From assembly GCF_019599145.1 (NCBI RefSeq), contig NZ_CP080647.1, positions 2,232,001 through 2,296,000 on the forward strand: 64,000 nt of DNA. Direction: 5' to 3'. A program made the position numbers and the translations under genes. The DNA comes from Streptomyces akebiae (GTDB lineage Bacteria; Actinomycetota; Actinomycetes; Streptomycetales; Streptomycetaceae). Of the stretch, positions 8,294 to 17,596 are shown in pieces. Below the pieces are notes generated by a model that made no database searches, was not told the DNA's origin, and worked only from the letters and a program-made list of their open reading frames with translations. The number at the start of each line of letters is the position of its first letter. Position 1 is the first letter of the stretch.

Positions 8294-8442
8294 GGAATTC
8301 CTCATTTCCGTTCGTCGTCCGGTCCTCGGTGCGGGACCTGATGCACCGTTTGTAGCCGCTAATCTGTTGTTCAAGGCCGGTGGGCCGATGGTGAACAAAC
8401 GGATGCCGAACAATCCGTGGGAGACGGGGGAAGGGTGGACGC

Positions 8443-11370
8443 ATGGCCCGGGGGGAAAAGCCTCTGGACCCGGACGGCGGTCCTCTGTTCGAATTCGCGG
8501 CGCGCTTGAGGAAACTGCGGGAACAGGCCGGCCGTCCCACCTACCGGGAACTCGCGCGAAAATCACATTATGGGATCGCGGCACTCTCCTCGGCCGCGGC
8601 GGGGCGTCAACTCCCCAGCCTGGCCGTCACTCTCGCCTACGTTCGCGCCTGCGGCGGTGACGAGCGGGAATGGAAGCTGATCTGGCAATGGACGGCTGAC
8701 GCGTGCAGCGGCACGGACACGTCGGTCGAGGCCGGCGCCGACAACCGGAAAGGGAGCGGCGCCAAGCCGCCCTATGCCGGTCTGTGCGCGTTCGAGGAGG
8801 CCGATGCCGCGTATTTCTTCGGACGCGAGAAACTCACCGGCATGCTCGTCGAACATCTGAAGGAAAAACGGCTCCTCGTGTTGTTCGGGGCATCGGGATC
8901 CGGTAAGTCGTCGGTGCTGCGCGCGGGTGTGCTCCCCGCCTTTCCCGGTGTTTCCTCGCTGGTCTTCACACCCGGACCGAATCCCCTGGAGGAATGCGCC
9001 CTACGGCTGGCGGCCCGCGCCGGCGTGGCTCCCGGCCCGGTCCGTGCCGAACTCGCGGCCGAACCGGGCACCTTCCACCGGATGGTGAGGCAGATCCTCG
9101 CCGGGCGGCCGGAGACCGACTCCGCGACGGACGAACTCCTCGTCGTCGTGGACCAGTTCGAGGAGGTCTTCACCCTCTGCGGTGACGCGCAGGAGCGGGA
9201 GCGGTTCGTCGCCGCGCTCGTGCACGCGGCGCAGGCCCCCGACAGCCGCACGCGGGTCGCCATCGCCGTACGGTCCGACTTCTACACGCACTGCATCCGA
9301 CTGGCCGGTCTCGTCGAGGCCCTGCCCCATGCCCACCATCCCGTCGGCCCGATGACCGCCGAGGAACTGAGGGCGGCGATCGTCCAGCCCGCTGCCCGCT
9401 CCCGGCTCACCGTCGAGAGTGCCCTGCTGACGACGCTCACGGCCGACGCCCACGGTCGGCCGGGCGCGCTGCCCCTGCTCTCGCACGCTCTGCTGGAGAC
9501 CTGGAAACTACGGCGGGGCAACGCTCTCACGCTGGCCGGCTACCGTGCGGCGGGCGGTATCGAGGGCGCGCTCACCCAGACCGCCGAGAAGTTCCACGAC
9601 GCCCTCGGCGACAGCCGCCAGAAGGCCGCGCGACGGCTGTTCCTCCGGCTCGTCGCCCTGGGTGAAGGTACCGAGGACACCAAGCGCCGTGTGCCACGTC
9701 GAGAACTCGACAGCGGTCCGGACACCGACTTCGTCCTCGAACAGGCGACCAGGGCCAGGCTGCTGACCGCCGACGCCGACCACGTGGAGATCGCCCACGA
9801 GGCCTTGATCCGGTGCTGGCCCCGGTTCGGCGCCTGGCTGGAGGAGGACCGCGGCCAGGTACGTCTGCACCGGGCCCTCACCGAGGCCACCACTCTCTGG
9901 GAGTCCCTGGACCACGACCCCGACACCCTGTACCGCGGGGTACGCCTCGCCGCCGCGAAGGACATCCCGGCACAGGCGCTGACCTCTCGGGAACGCGCCT
10001 TCCTCGATGCCAGCGAGTCGGCGGCACAGCAGACGCAAGAGCGCGGCCGCCGCAGCCTGCGCCGATTGCGCAGGCTGGCCGGAGCCCTGGTCGTCCTGCT
10101 CGTGTGCGCCGTGGCCGCCACCGGATTCGCCGTACGGGCACAGAACACCGTCACCCAGCAGCGCAACGAGGCCGTGGCCCTCCGGGCCGCCGACGAAGCC
10201 GTGCTCCTCAGCCGACACAATCCGTCCCTCGCCGTCCAGGTCGCGCTGGCCGCCTACCGGCAGACTCGGCAGGACCGTACCGAGGACGCCCTGCTCAGCT
10301 CCCTGTCCGTCGCGTCGACCGACGCCGGAACGACCGGCTCCACGCCCGTCGGGCGCGCACCGGTCGGGCACACCCCGGCCGTGCCCGCTGACGGCCGCAC
10401 CCTCGCCATGGCCGACGGCTCCCAGATCGTCCTGTGGGACATCACCGATCCACGACGGCCCTCCCGGCTCGGCACCGCCGAGGGAGTCGGTCTGGGCCCG
10501 ATCCAGTTCACCCGGGACGGCGACACACTGCTCGGTGTGGACAGCGACCGCACGCTCCGGCTGTGGGACGTGACCGACCCGCACCACCCCACGGTGTTGT
10601 CGAAGCGGCCCACGGGACACACCGACGGCGTCTACTCCGTCGCCGTACGCGGGGACGGCCGCGTGGCCGCCACCGGCAGCTACGACGACACCATCCGCCT
10701 CTGGGACATCACCGACCCGGCCCGCCCCCGTCTGCTCGACACGCTCACCGGGCACGACGGCGACGTCAAACCCGTGGTGTTCAGCCCCGACGGAAAGACC
10801 CTGGCCTCGGGCTCCAACGACCACGACATCCGCCTCTGGGACGTGACCGACCCGCACCACGCCGCCCTCGTCACCGTCCTCAAGGGGCACCGGCACTTCG
10901 TCGACGCCCTCGCCTACAGCCCGGACGGCCGTACGCTGCTGAGCGGCAGCGACGACCGCACGGCGCAGCTGTGGGACGTCGGCGATCTTCCCCGGCACCG
11001 TGCGCTGGGCGAACTGGCCCGACACACCGACATCGTCACCAGCGTGGCCTTCGCCTCCCACGGCCGCACGGCGGTGACCGTCGGCATCGACGGCGTGGTG
11101 CACGCCTGGGACCTGAACGACCGGGCACGCCCCACCTCCCTGGCCCGCCTCACCAACCCGGGCGGGACGGTCAAGGAAGTGCGTTACCTCAAGGCGGACG
11201 GCACCTTCCTCACCGTGACCGCCCACCACAGCGTGCAGATCTGGTACACCGACCTCGACCGGGCGCTCGCCGACGCCTGCGACCGCGTCCACGGCACCAT
11301 CAGCCGCGCCGAGTGGGCCCGCCACTTTCCCCGCCTCGACTACGAGCCGCCCTGCCCGCGCCGCACCTGA
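8443..11370 (+). CDS. HTH - STAND NTPase - transmembrane - seven-bladed WD40 protein
   Basis: A 975-residue signal-transducing protein. Order: an XRE/Cro-like HTH at about residues 15-75 (TYRELARKSHYGIAALSSAA), then the STAND-type module starting YAGLCAFEEADAAYFFGRE. Walker A is GASGSGKSS (149-157) and Walker B LLVVVDQFEE (232-241, Asp237). An ARC2-like helical region follows, then one membrane helix around residues 547-566 (GALVVLLVCAVAATGFAV). The C-terminal part (about 640-940) has seven WD repeats, each ending in LWD-, AWD- or IWY-type strands, enough for one closed propeller. Family members are presumed ATP-dependent switches sensing ligands through the WD domain. A GGAAGG site precedes the ATG. 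Target and ligand are unknown. Confidence 0.9.
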   Translation: MARGEKPLDPDGGPLFEFAARLRKLREQAGRPTYRELARKSHYGIAALSSAAAGRQLPSLAVTLAYVRACGGDEREWKLIWQWTADACSGTDTSVEAGADNRKGSGAKPPYAGLCAFEEADAAYFFGREKLTGMLVEHLKEKRLLVLFGASGSGKSSVLRAGVLPAFPGVSSLVFTPGPNPLEECALRLAARAGVAPGPVRAELAAEPGTFHRMVRQILAGRPETDSATDELLVVVDQFEEVFTLCGDAQERERFVAALVHAAQAPDSRTRVAIAVRSDFYTHCIRLAGLVEALPHAHHPVGPMTAEELRAAIVQPAARSRLTVESALLTTLTADAHGRPGALPLLSHALLETWKLRRGNALTLAGYRAAGGIEGALTQTAEKFHDALGDSRQKAARRLFLRLVALGEGTEDTKRRVPRRELDSGPDTDFVLEQATRARLLTADADHVEIAHEALIRCWPRFGAWLEEDRGQVRLHRALTEATTLWESLDHDPDTLYRGVRLAAAKDIPAQALTSRERAFLDASESAAQQTQERGRRSLRRLRRLAGALVVLLVCAVAATGFAVRAQNTVTQQRNEAVALRAADEAVLLSRHNPSLAVQVALAAYRQTRQDRTEDALLSSLSVASTDAGTTGSTPVGRAPVGHTPAVPADGRTLAMADGSQIVLWDITDPRRPSRLGTAEGVGLGPIQFTRDGDTLLGVDSDRTLRLWDVTDPHHPTVLSKRPTGHTDGVYSVAVRGDGRVAATGSYDDTIRLWDITDPARPRLLDTLTGHDGDVKPVVFSPDGKTLASGSNDHDIRLWDVTDPHHAALVTVLKGHRHFVDALAYSPDGRTLLSGSDDRTAQLWDVGDLPRHRALGELARHTDIVTSVAFASHGRTAVTVGIDGVVHAWDLNDRARPTSLARLTNPGGTVKEVRYLKADGTFLTVTAHHSVQIWYTDLDRALADACDRVHGTISRAEWARHFPRLDYEPPCPRRT

Positions 11371-11470
11371 CGGGGAACGGCCCCGTCCCCGGGGCCTGAG
11401 CAGAAGCGGCCGGGGGTGTCGGCGGCGAGGCCGGCGCCGGCCGCCCGGCCCTGATCTCAGGGCTTCGAGA

Positions 11471-12664
11471 TCATCCCGTGGCCCCGGTGGGGCTTGTCCC
11501 GGCGAACCCCCAGGAGCCGCGGAGGCCCGGCAGTTCCGTGAGGGCGGGCGGGCCGTCGTGGTGGATCGGGGTGTGCGCGCCGGTCAGGGAGACCCCGCTG
11601 CCGCCCCGCCGGTCGGCGACGATCTCGGCGGCGATCGACAGGGCCGTCTCCTCCGGGGTGCGCGCGCCGAGGTCGAGCCCGATGGGGGACCTGAGCCGGG
11701 CCAGCTCCAGCTCGGTGACGCCTGCTTGGCGGAGCCGTTCGTTGCGGTCGAGATGCGTGCGGCGGGAGCCCATCGCGCCGACGTAGGCGACGGGGAGCCG
11801 CAGGGCGAGCCGGAGGAGCGGGATGTCGAACTTGGCGTCGTGGGTGAGGACGCAGAGGACCGTACGGGCGTCGACGGAGGTGCGCTCCAGGTACGTGTGG
11901 GGCCACTCGACCACGATCTCGTCGGCCTCCGGGAAGCGGGCCCGGGTCGCGAAGACGGGGCGGGCGTCGCAGACCGTCACATGGTGGCCGAGGAACTTGC
12001 CGACCCGGACCAGCGCCGACGCGAAGTCGATCGCGCCGAAGACGATCATCCGGGGCGGCGGGACGGACGACTCGACGAGGACCGTGAGCGGGGATCCGCA
12101 CCGCGAGCCCCGCTCCCCGATCTCCAGGGTGCCCGTGCGGCCGGCGTCGAGGAGGGCACGGGCCTCGGCGGCGACCGTGCGGTCCAGCTCGGGATGGGCG
12201 CCGTAGCCGCCGTCGTACGAGCCGTCCGGGCGGACCAGCAGGGCGCGGCCCCGCAGCTCCGCCGGGCCGGAGACGATCCGGGCCAGGGCCGCCGCCCGCC
12301 CGCTCGCGGCGGTGGAGAGCGCGGCGGCGGCCACCGGGCGGACGGGGTCGCCTGCCCGCACCGGTGTGACGAGGATGTCGATGACTCCGCCGCAGGTCAG
12401 CCCGACGGCGAAGGCGTCCTCGTCGCTGTAGCCGAAGCGTTCGAGGACCGTTTCGCCGTCCGTCAGGGCCTGTCGGCACAGGTCGTAGACGGCGCCCTCC
12501 ACGCAGCCGCCGGAGACCGAGCCGATCGCCGTGCCGTCGGCGTCCACCGCGAGGGCGGCGCCCGGCCGGCGGGGTGCGCTGCCGCCGACGGCCACCACGG
12601 TGGCCACGGCGAAGTCACGCCCCTGCTCGACCCACCGGTGCAGTTCTTCGGCGACGTCCAGCAT
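11471..12664 (-). CDS. xdhC: XdhC/CoxI-family molybdenum-hydroxylase maturation protein
   Basis: A 397-residue protein with an N-terminal XdhC/CoxI domain (VGGSAPRRPGAALAVDADG, then GSVSGGCVEGAVYDLC with the conserved GC) and a C-terminal XdhC Rossmann domain. The latter includes PPRMIVFGAIDFASALVRVGKFLGHHVTVCDARP and VLTHDAKFDIPLL. XdhC binds molybdenum cofactor, promotes its sulfuration and inserts it into xanthine dehydrogenase. The xdh subunit genes lie downstream of a purine permease on the same strand, which supports the role. ATG start preceded by a GGAGACCGAGAG sequence. Confidence 0.9.
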   Translation of the reverse strand: MLDVAEELHRWVEQGRDFAVATVVAVGGSAPRRPGAALAVDADGTAIGSVSGGCVEGAVYDLCRQALTDGETVLERFGYSDEDAFAVGLTCGGVIDILVTPVRAGDPVRPVAAAALSTAASGRAAALARIVSGPAELRGRALLVRPDGSYDGGYGAHPELDRTVAAEARALLDAGRTGTLEIGERGSRCGSPLTVLVESSVPPPRMIVFGAIDFASALVRVGKFLGHHVTVCDARPVFATRARFPEADEIVVEWPHTYLERTSVDARTVLCVLTHDAKFDIPLLRLALRLPVAYVGAMGSRRTHLDRNERLRQAGVTELELARLRSPIGLDLGARTPEETALSIAAEIVADRRGGSGVSLTGAHTPIHHDGPPALTELPGLRGSWGFAGTSPTGATG

Positions 12665-12726
12665 CTCTCGGTCTCCTTCGGCGTCAACAGCGGTGGTGCG
12701 GACGGTACGTGGCGAGGACTGCCGCC

Positions 12727-12819
12727 AGGGCCCTTCTGATGGATCTCCGCGGACGAAGGAGCGGTGTCCGCGTGCGTGCCGGGCGCCGTGACGCCGCGGA
12801 GAACCATCAGAAGGGCCCT
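12727..12819. terminator. Palindromic terminator-like element with CCATCAGAAGGGC
   Basis: Arm 1 (12727-12752) and arm 2 (12794-12819) are complementary over 26 bases with one A/A mismatch; the outer 16-bp block is AGGGCCCTTCTGATGG. The 41-base centre is G/C rich. Arm 2 overlaps the stop codon of the purine permease on the minus strand and the element lies between it and xdhC. A related copy of the CCATCAGAAGGGC core lies at 25063-25089, also at a stop codon. It probably acts as a terminator or mRNA-stabilising hairpin. Confidence 0.75.
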
Positions 12820-14263
12820 AGTGCACGCCCATCCAGTTCTCGATCGGGTGCAGGGCGAAGAAGACGACGAAGACCGCCGTCAGGCCCCACATGAACGCGC
12901 CGATCTCCCGCGCCCGGCCCTGGGCGAGCTTGATGGCGACGTAGGAGACGACTCCGGCGGCGACGCCCGCCGTGATGGAGTACGTGAACGGCATGATCAC
13001 GACGGTCAGGAACACCGGGATCGCCGTGGCGCGGTCGGACCAGTCGACGTGGCGGGCGTTCATCATCATCATGGCGCCGATGACGACGAGCGCGGCGGCC
13101 GCGACCTCGCCGGGCACGATCGCCGTGAGCGGGGTGAAGAACAGACAGGCGGCGAAGAACAGCCCGGTGACGACGGAGGAGAGCCCCGTGCGGGCGCCCT
13201 CGCCGACGCCGGTCGCCGACTCGACGAACACGGTCTGGCCCGAACCGCCGGCCACACCACCGATCGCGCCGCCCGCGCCGTCGATGAACAGCGCCTTGGA
13301 CAGGCCCGGCATGCGGCCCTTGTCGTCGGCGAGCCCGGCCTCCGTACCCACGCCGATGATGGTGGCCATCGCGTCGAAGAACCCGGCGAGCACGAGGGTG
13401 AAGACGATCATGCCGACCGTCATCGCGCCGACGTCGCGCCAGCCGCCGAACTCGACCTGGCCGAGGAGCGAGAAGTCCGGCATCGAGACCGCGCTGCCGT
13501 GCAACTCCGGTGCGCCGCCCGCCCATTGCTTCGGGTCGATGACGTCGAGGGCGTTGAGGAGCACGGCGATCACCGTGCCGCCGACGATGCCGAGCAGGAT
13601 CGCGCCGGGAACGCCCCGGGCCTGGAGCATGAAGATCGCGAGGAGGGTGACCGCGAAGAGGAGGACCGGCCAGCCGGCGAGTTCCCCGGTGGGGCCGAGG
13701 CTGACCGGGGTCGCCTTGCCCTGGTGCACGAAACCGGCCTTGTAGAAGCCGATCAGGGCGACGAACAGCCCGATCCCCATGGTGATCGCGTGCTTCAGGG
13801 CCAGCGGGATGGCGTTCATGATCATCTCGCGGAGACCGGTGACGACCAGCAGCATGATGATCACGCCGTACATCACGCACATGCCCATCGCCTGCGGCCA
13901 GGTCATCCGCGGGGCGACCTGCGAGGCGATGACGCCCGAGACGGAGAGGCCGGCGGCGAGGGCGAGCGGGACCCTGCCGACGGCGCCCATGAGAAGCGTG
14001 CTGACGGCTGCCGCGAGCGCGGTCGCCGTGATCAGGGCCTTCTGGCCGAGCGTGGCGCCGGCGGCGTCCGGGCCGGACAGGATGAGCGGGTTGAGCAGGA
14101 GGATGTACGCCATCGCCATGAAGGTGGTGACGCCGCCGCGGACCTCGCGGGCGACCGTGGATCCTCGGTGGGTGATGCGGAAGTACCGGTCGAGGCGCGA
14201 CCGGTCGGCCGGGGCGGGGGTGCTTTCGACGGCCGTCCTCGGCTTGAGCGACTGGTGGGTCAT
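12818..14263 (-). CDS. AzgA-type purine permease (NCS2 family)
   Basis: A membrane protein of 481 residues with about a dozen hydrophobic segments. The motifs are those of the guanine/hypoxanthine/adenine permease branch: GGVTTFMAMAYILLLNPLILS near the start, ATALAAAVSTLLMGAV, the QAMGMCVMYGVI region and SATGVGEGARTGLSSVVTG. It likely imports purines with protons. I chose ATG at 14263 because GGGAGAA lies eight bases upstream; a TTG five codons earlier is less likely. It lies between xdhC and the xanthine dehydrogenase genes, so import and oxidation of purines are probably co-expressed. Confidence 0.9.
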   Translation of the reverse strand: MTHQSLKPRTAVESTPAPADRSRLDRYFRITHRGSTVAREVRGGVTTFMAMAYILLLNPLILSGPDAAGATLGQKALITATALAAAVSTLLMGAVGRVPLALAAGLSVSGVIASQVAPRMTWPQAMGMCVMYGVIIMLLVVTGLREMIMNAIPLALKHAITMGIGLFVALIGFYKAGFVHQGKATPVSLGPTGELAGWPVLLFAVTLLAIFMLQARGVPGAILLGIVGGTVIAVLLNALDVIDPKQWAGGAPELHGSAVSMPDFSLLGQVEFGGWRDVGAMTVGMIVFTLVLAGFFDAMATIIGVGTEAGLADDKGRMPGLSKALFIDGAGGAIGGVAGGSGQTVFVESATGVGEGARTGLSSVVTGLFFAACLFFTPLTAIVPGEVAAAALVVIGAMMMMNARHVDWSDRATAIPVFLTVVIMPFTYSITAGVAAGVVSYVAIKLAQGRAREIGAFMWGLTAVFVVFFALHPIENWMGVH

Positions 14264-14422
14264 GGGGCGTTCTCCCAAGGTTCACAGGGACACCCGGCCG
14301 TTGCACTGGGCTTCGGCGGGATTTGGGAAGGTGCGCCCGACGCGGGGGACGGCCCGAGACGAACGGGATTGGTGGGTTGGGGGGGTGGGTGGGTTCGTGG
14401 GTGGGCTCGTGGGCGGGTGCGG

Positions 14423-14550
14423 GTCCGGTGGGGGCTGGTCGCGCAGTTCCCCGCGCCCGTGAAGGCCTACGGCCCTTCGGGCCGAGAAGCACGGGGCGAA
14501 GCCCCGGCTTTTCAGGGGCGCGGAGAACTGCGCGAGGAGCCCCACCGGAC
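14423..14550. repeat. Dispersed palindromic repeat, copy 1
   Basis: Arms of about 40 bases (from GTCCGGTGGGG... to its complement ending CCCCACCGGAC) contain the family core CGCGCAGTTCCCCGCGCCC. The centre holds two smaller hairpins, GGCCC-TTC-GGGCC and CGGGG-CGAA-CCCCG. It lies between the xanthine dehydrogenase stop and the permease start. Other copies: 21388-21579, 32283-32352, 36985-37074, 60681-60978. Confidence 0.85.
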
Positions 14551-14602
14551 CCGCACCCGCCCACGAACCGGACCACCCGAGCTCATGGGCGCCCGGCGGC
14601 TC

Positions 14603-16990
14603 CTACGCCGTACCGGTCAGATGCTCCGGCCGTACCGGCGTCCTGTTCAGCTCCAGCCCCGTCGCGGAGCGAATCGCCGCGAGCACGGCCGGAGTCGACG
14701 ACAGGGTCGGCGCCTCGCCCGCCCCGCGCAGCCCGTACGGCGCGTGGTCGTCGGCGAGTTCGAGCACGTCGACGGGGATGGTCGGCGTGTCGAGGATCGT
14801 GGGGATGAGGTAGTCCGTGAAGGAGGGATTGCGCACCTTCGCGGTCCTGGGATCGACGACGATCTCCTCCATCACCGCGATGCCGAGGCCCTGGGTCGTG
14901 CCGCCCTGGATCTGGCCCACCACGGAGAGCGGGTTGAGCGCCTTGCCGACGTCCTGGGCACAGGCCAGTTCGACGACCTTGACCATGCCCAGCTCGGTGT
15001 CGACCTCGACGACCGCCCGGTGCGCGGCGAAGGAGTACTGGACGTGGCCGAAGCCCTGCCCGGTCCGCAGGTCGAACGGCTCGGTCGGCCGGTGCCGCCA
15101 CTCCGCCTCGACCTCGACGGCCTCGTCCCCGAGGACGTCCACCAGGTCGGCCAGGACCTCACCGGCGTCGGTGACGACCTTGCCGCCCTCCAGCAGCAGC
15201 TCGGCCGTGGCCCAGGCGGGGTGGTACGTGCCGAACTTGCGGCGCCCCCGCTCCAGGACCTTCTCGCGGACCAGTTCACAGCTGTTCCTGACCGCGCCGC
15301 CCGTGACGTAGGTCTGGCGGGAGGCGGAGGTCGAGCCGGCCGAACCCACCTGGGTGTCGGCCGGGTTGATGGTCACCCGGGTGATGCCCAGCTCGGTGCG
15401 GGCGATCTGCGCGTGGACGGTGATGCCGCCCTGGCCGACCTCCGCCATGGCCGTATGGACGGTGGCGACGGCTTCACCGCCGACGACCTCCATCCGGACC
15501 CGGGCGGTCGAGTAGTCGTCGAAGCCCTCGGAGAAGCCGACGTTCTTGATGCCGACCGCGTAACCGACACCCCGGACGACGCCTTCGCCGTGCGTGGTGT
15601 TGGACAGGCCGCCCGGCAGCTGTCGTACGTCCGCCGCCTCGCCCGCCGTGAGCCACTGCTGCTCGGGCGGCAGGGGCATCGCCTTGACGCGGCGCAGGAG
15701 TTCGGCGACCGGGGCCGGGGAGTCGACGGCCTGGCCGGTGGGCAGGAGGGTGCCCTGCTCCATGGCGTTGATCTGCCGGAACTCCACCGGGTCCATGCCG
15801 AGCTTCGCCGCCAGCTTGTCCATCTGCGCCTCGTAGGCGAAGCACGCCTGGACCGCTCCGAAGCCGCGCATCGCGCCGCAGGGCGGGTTGTTGGTGTAGA
15901 GGGCGAGGGCCTCGATGTCGACGTCCTCGATGACGTACGGCCCGGCGCCGAGCGAGGCGGCGTTGCCGACGACGGCCGGGGAGGAGGAGGCGTAGGCGCC
16001 GCCGTCCAGGACGATACGGGCCTTGAGGTGGGTGAGCTTGCCGTCCTTCGTCGCGCCGTGCTCGTAGTGGAGCTTCGCGGGGTGGCGGTGGACGTGGCCG
16101 AAGAAGGACTCGAAGCGGTTGAAGACGATCTTGACGGGCTTGCCCGTGCGCAGGGCGAGCAGGCAGGCGTGGATCTGCATCGACAGGTCCTCGCGACCGC
16201 CGAAGGCCCCGCCGACGCCGGCCAGCGTCATCCGGACCTTGTCCTCGGGCAGACCGAGGACGGGCGCGATCTGGCGCAGGTCGGCGTGCAGCCACTGGGT
16301 GGCGATGTAGAGGTCGACACCGCCGTCCTCGGCGGGGACGGCCAGGCCGGACTCGGGGCCGAGGAAGGCCTGGTCCTGCATGCCGAAGACGTACTCGCCC
16401 TCGACGATCACGTCGGCGCGCTCGCGTGCCTTCGCCACGTCGCCGCGGATGACGGGCTGACGGTGGACGATGTTGGGGTGCGGGACGTGTCCGATGTGGT
16501 GGTCGGTGCGGTTCTCGTGCACGAGGACGGCGTCCGGCGCGGTCGCGGAGGCCTCGTCGGTGACGACCGGCAGTTCGCGGTACTCCACCTTGATCTTGGC
16601 GGCGGCGCGGCGGGCGGTCTCCGGGTGGTCGGCGGCGACGATCGCGACGGGTTCGCCGTGGTGACGCACCTTGCCGTGGGCGAGGACGGGGGTCTCCTGG
16701 ATCTCCAGACCGTAGTGCTTGACGTCGGTCGGGAGGTCGTCGTACGTCATCACGGCGTAGACGCCGGGGGTGGCCAGCGCCTCGGCCGTGTCGATGGAGA
16801 CGATCTCGGCGTGGGCGACCGTGGAGCGCAGGATCTGGCCCCAGAGCATGTCCTCGTGCCACATGTCGGAGGAGTACGCGAACTCGCCGGTGACCTTGAG
16901 GGTGCCGTCCGGGCGGAGCGTGGACTCGCCGATGCCGCCCTTGGTGCGGGAGCCCTGGGTGAGGGTGGGGGGCAGGCCGGTGGTTCCCAT
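14603..16990 (-). CDS. Xanthine dehydrogenase, molybdopterin-binding large subunit
   Basis: A 795-residue member of the xanthine oxidase family. N-terminal ald_Xan_dh_C-type domain (about 25-140: GTLKVTGEFAYSSDMW, HGKVRHHGEPVAIVAADH) is followed by the large cofactor domain. Recognisable elements are GGAFGGREDLSMQIHACLLA, GAMRGFGAVQACFAYE, EVGQGGITVHAQIARTELG and GGTTQGLGIAVMEE. The catalytic Glu is expected in the C-terminal GxGEAP element (LRGAGEAPTLS). The enzyme hydroxylates xanthine/hypoxanthine to urate using water, and electrons leave through the FeS and FAD subunits. It starts three bases after the small-subunit stop codon, last in a tight three-gene operon. Confidence 0.93.
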   Translation of the reverse strand: MGTTGLPPTLTQGSRTKGGIGESTLRPDGTLKVTGEFAYSSDMWHEDMLWGQILRSTVAHAEIVSIDTAEALATPGVYAVMTYDDLPTDVKHYGLEIQETPVLAHGKVRHHGEPVAIVAADHPETARRAAAKIKVEYRELPVVTDEASATAPDAVLVHENRTDHHIGHVPHPNIVHRQPVIRGDVAKARERADVIVEGEYVFGMQDQAFLGPESGLAVPAEDGGVDLYIATQWLHADLRQIAPVLGLPEDKVRMTLAGVGGAFGGREDLSMQIHACLLALRTGKPVKIVFNRFESFFGHVHRHPAKLHYEHGATKDGKLTHLKARIVLDGGAYASSSPAVVGNAASLGAGPYVIEDVDIEALALYTNNPPCGAMRGFGAVQACFAYEAQMDKLAAKLGMDPVEFRQINAMEQGTLLPTGQAVDSPAPVAELLRRVKAMPLPPEQQWLTAGEAADVRQLPGGLSNTTHGEGVVRGVGYAVGIKNVGFSEGFDDYSTARVRMEVVGGEAVATVHTAMAEVGQGGITVHAQIARTELGITRVTINPADTQVGSAGSTSASRQTYVTGGAVRNSCELVREKVLERGRRKFGTYHPAWATAELLLEGGKVVTDAGEVLADLVDVLGDEAVEVEAEWRHRPTEPFDLRTGQGFGHVQYSFAAHRAVVEVDTELGMVKVVELACAQDVGKALNPLSVVGQIQGGTTQGLGIAVMEEIVVDPRTAKVRNPSFTDYLIPTILDTPTIPVDVLELADDHAPYGLRGAGEAPTLSSTPAVLAAIRSATGLELNRTPVRPEHLTGTA

Positions 16991-16993
16991 GGT

Positions 16994-17596
16994 TCAGACC
17001 CCTTCGGACTGCCGGGCGGCCGCGAGGCGGACCGCGTCCATGATCTTCTCGTAGCCGGTGCAGCGGCACAGGTTGCCCGACAGCGCCTCACGGATGTCCG
17101 CGTCGCTCGGGTTCGGGGTGCGCTCCAGCATCTCGTCGGCCGCGACCAGCAGACCCGGGGTGCAGAAGCCGCACTGGACGGCCCCGGCGTCGATGAACGC
17201 CTGCTGGATCGGGGAGAGTTCGGTGCCCTTGCCGGTCTGCGAGTCGGTGCCCTCGGCCACCCACCGCCTTGCCTCGTCGAGCGAGGTTCCCGCCGCGCCG
17301 GCCGTACCGCACGCGGCGGAGGCGCAGCCACCGTGCTCGGCGCGCTGCTTGGCGAAGTCCGCGAGTCCCTCGACCGTGACGACCTCGCGGCCCTCGACCT
17401 GACCGGCGGCCACCAGACACGAACACACCGGGACACCGTCGAGGCGGACCGTGCAGGACCCGCACTCACCCTGCTCACAGGCGTTCTTGGAGCCGGGCAG
17501 CCCCATTCGCTCCCGCAGCACGTACAGCAGGGACTCGCCCTCCCACACGTCGTCGGCTTCCTGGGGACGGCCGTTGACCGTGAAACTGACGCGCAT
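16994..17596 (-). CDS. Xanthine dehydrogenase, 2Fe-2S small subunit
   Basis: A 200-residue iron-sulfur subunit. The plant-ferredoxin-like domain has CEQGECGSC plus a later Cys (VCSC), and the C-terminal all-helical domain has CGFCTPG and LCRCTG motifs. Between the domains is a non-standard linker of about 40 residues (EHGGCASAACGTAGAAG...) with two extra cysteines; family proteins are usually 155-170 residues. It passes electrons from the molybdopterin subunit to FAD. Its ATG overlaps the FAD subunit's stop as TAATG, and its own stop lies three bases before the large subunit. Confidence 0.93.
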   Translation of the reverse strand: MRVSFTVNGRPQEADDVWEGESLLYVLRERMGLPGSKNACEQGECGSCTVRLDGVPVCSCLVAAGQVEGREVVTVEGLADFAKQRAEHGGCASAACGTAGAAGTSLDEARRWVAEGTDSQTGKGTELSPIQQAFIDAGAVQCGFCTPGLLVAADEMLERTPNPSDADIREALSGNLCRCTGYEKIMDAVRLAAARQSEGV

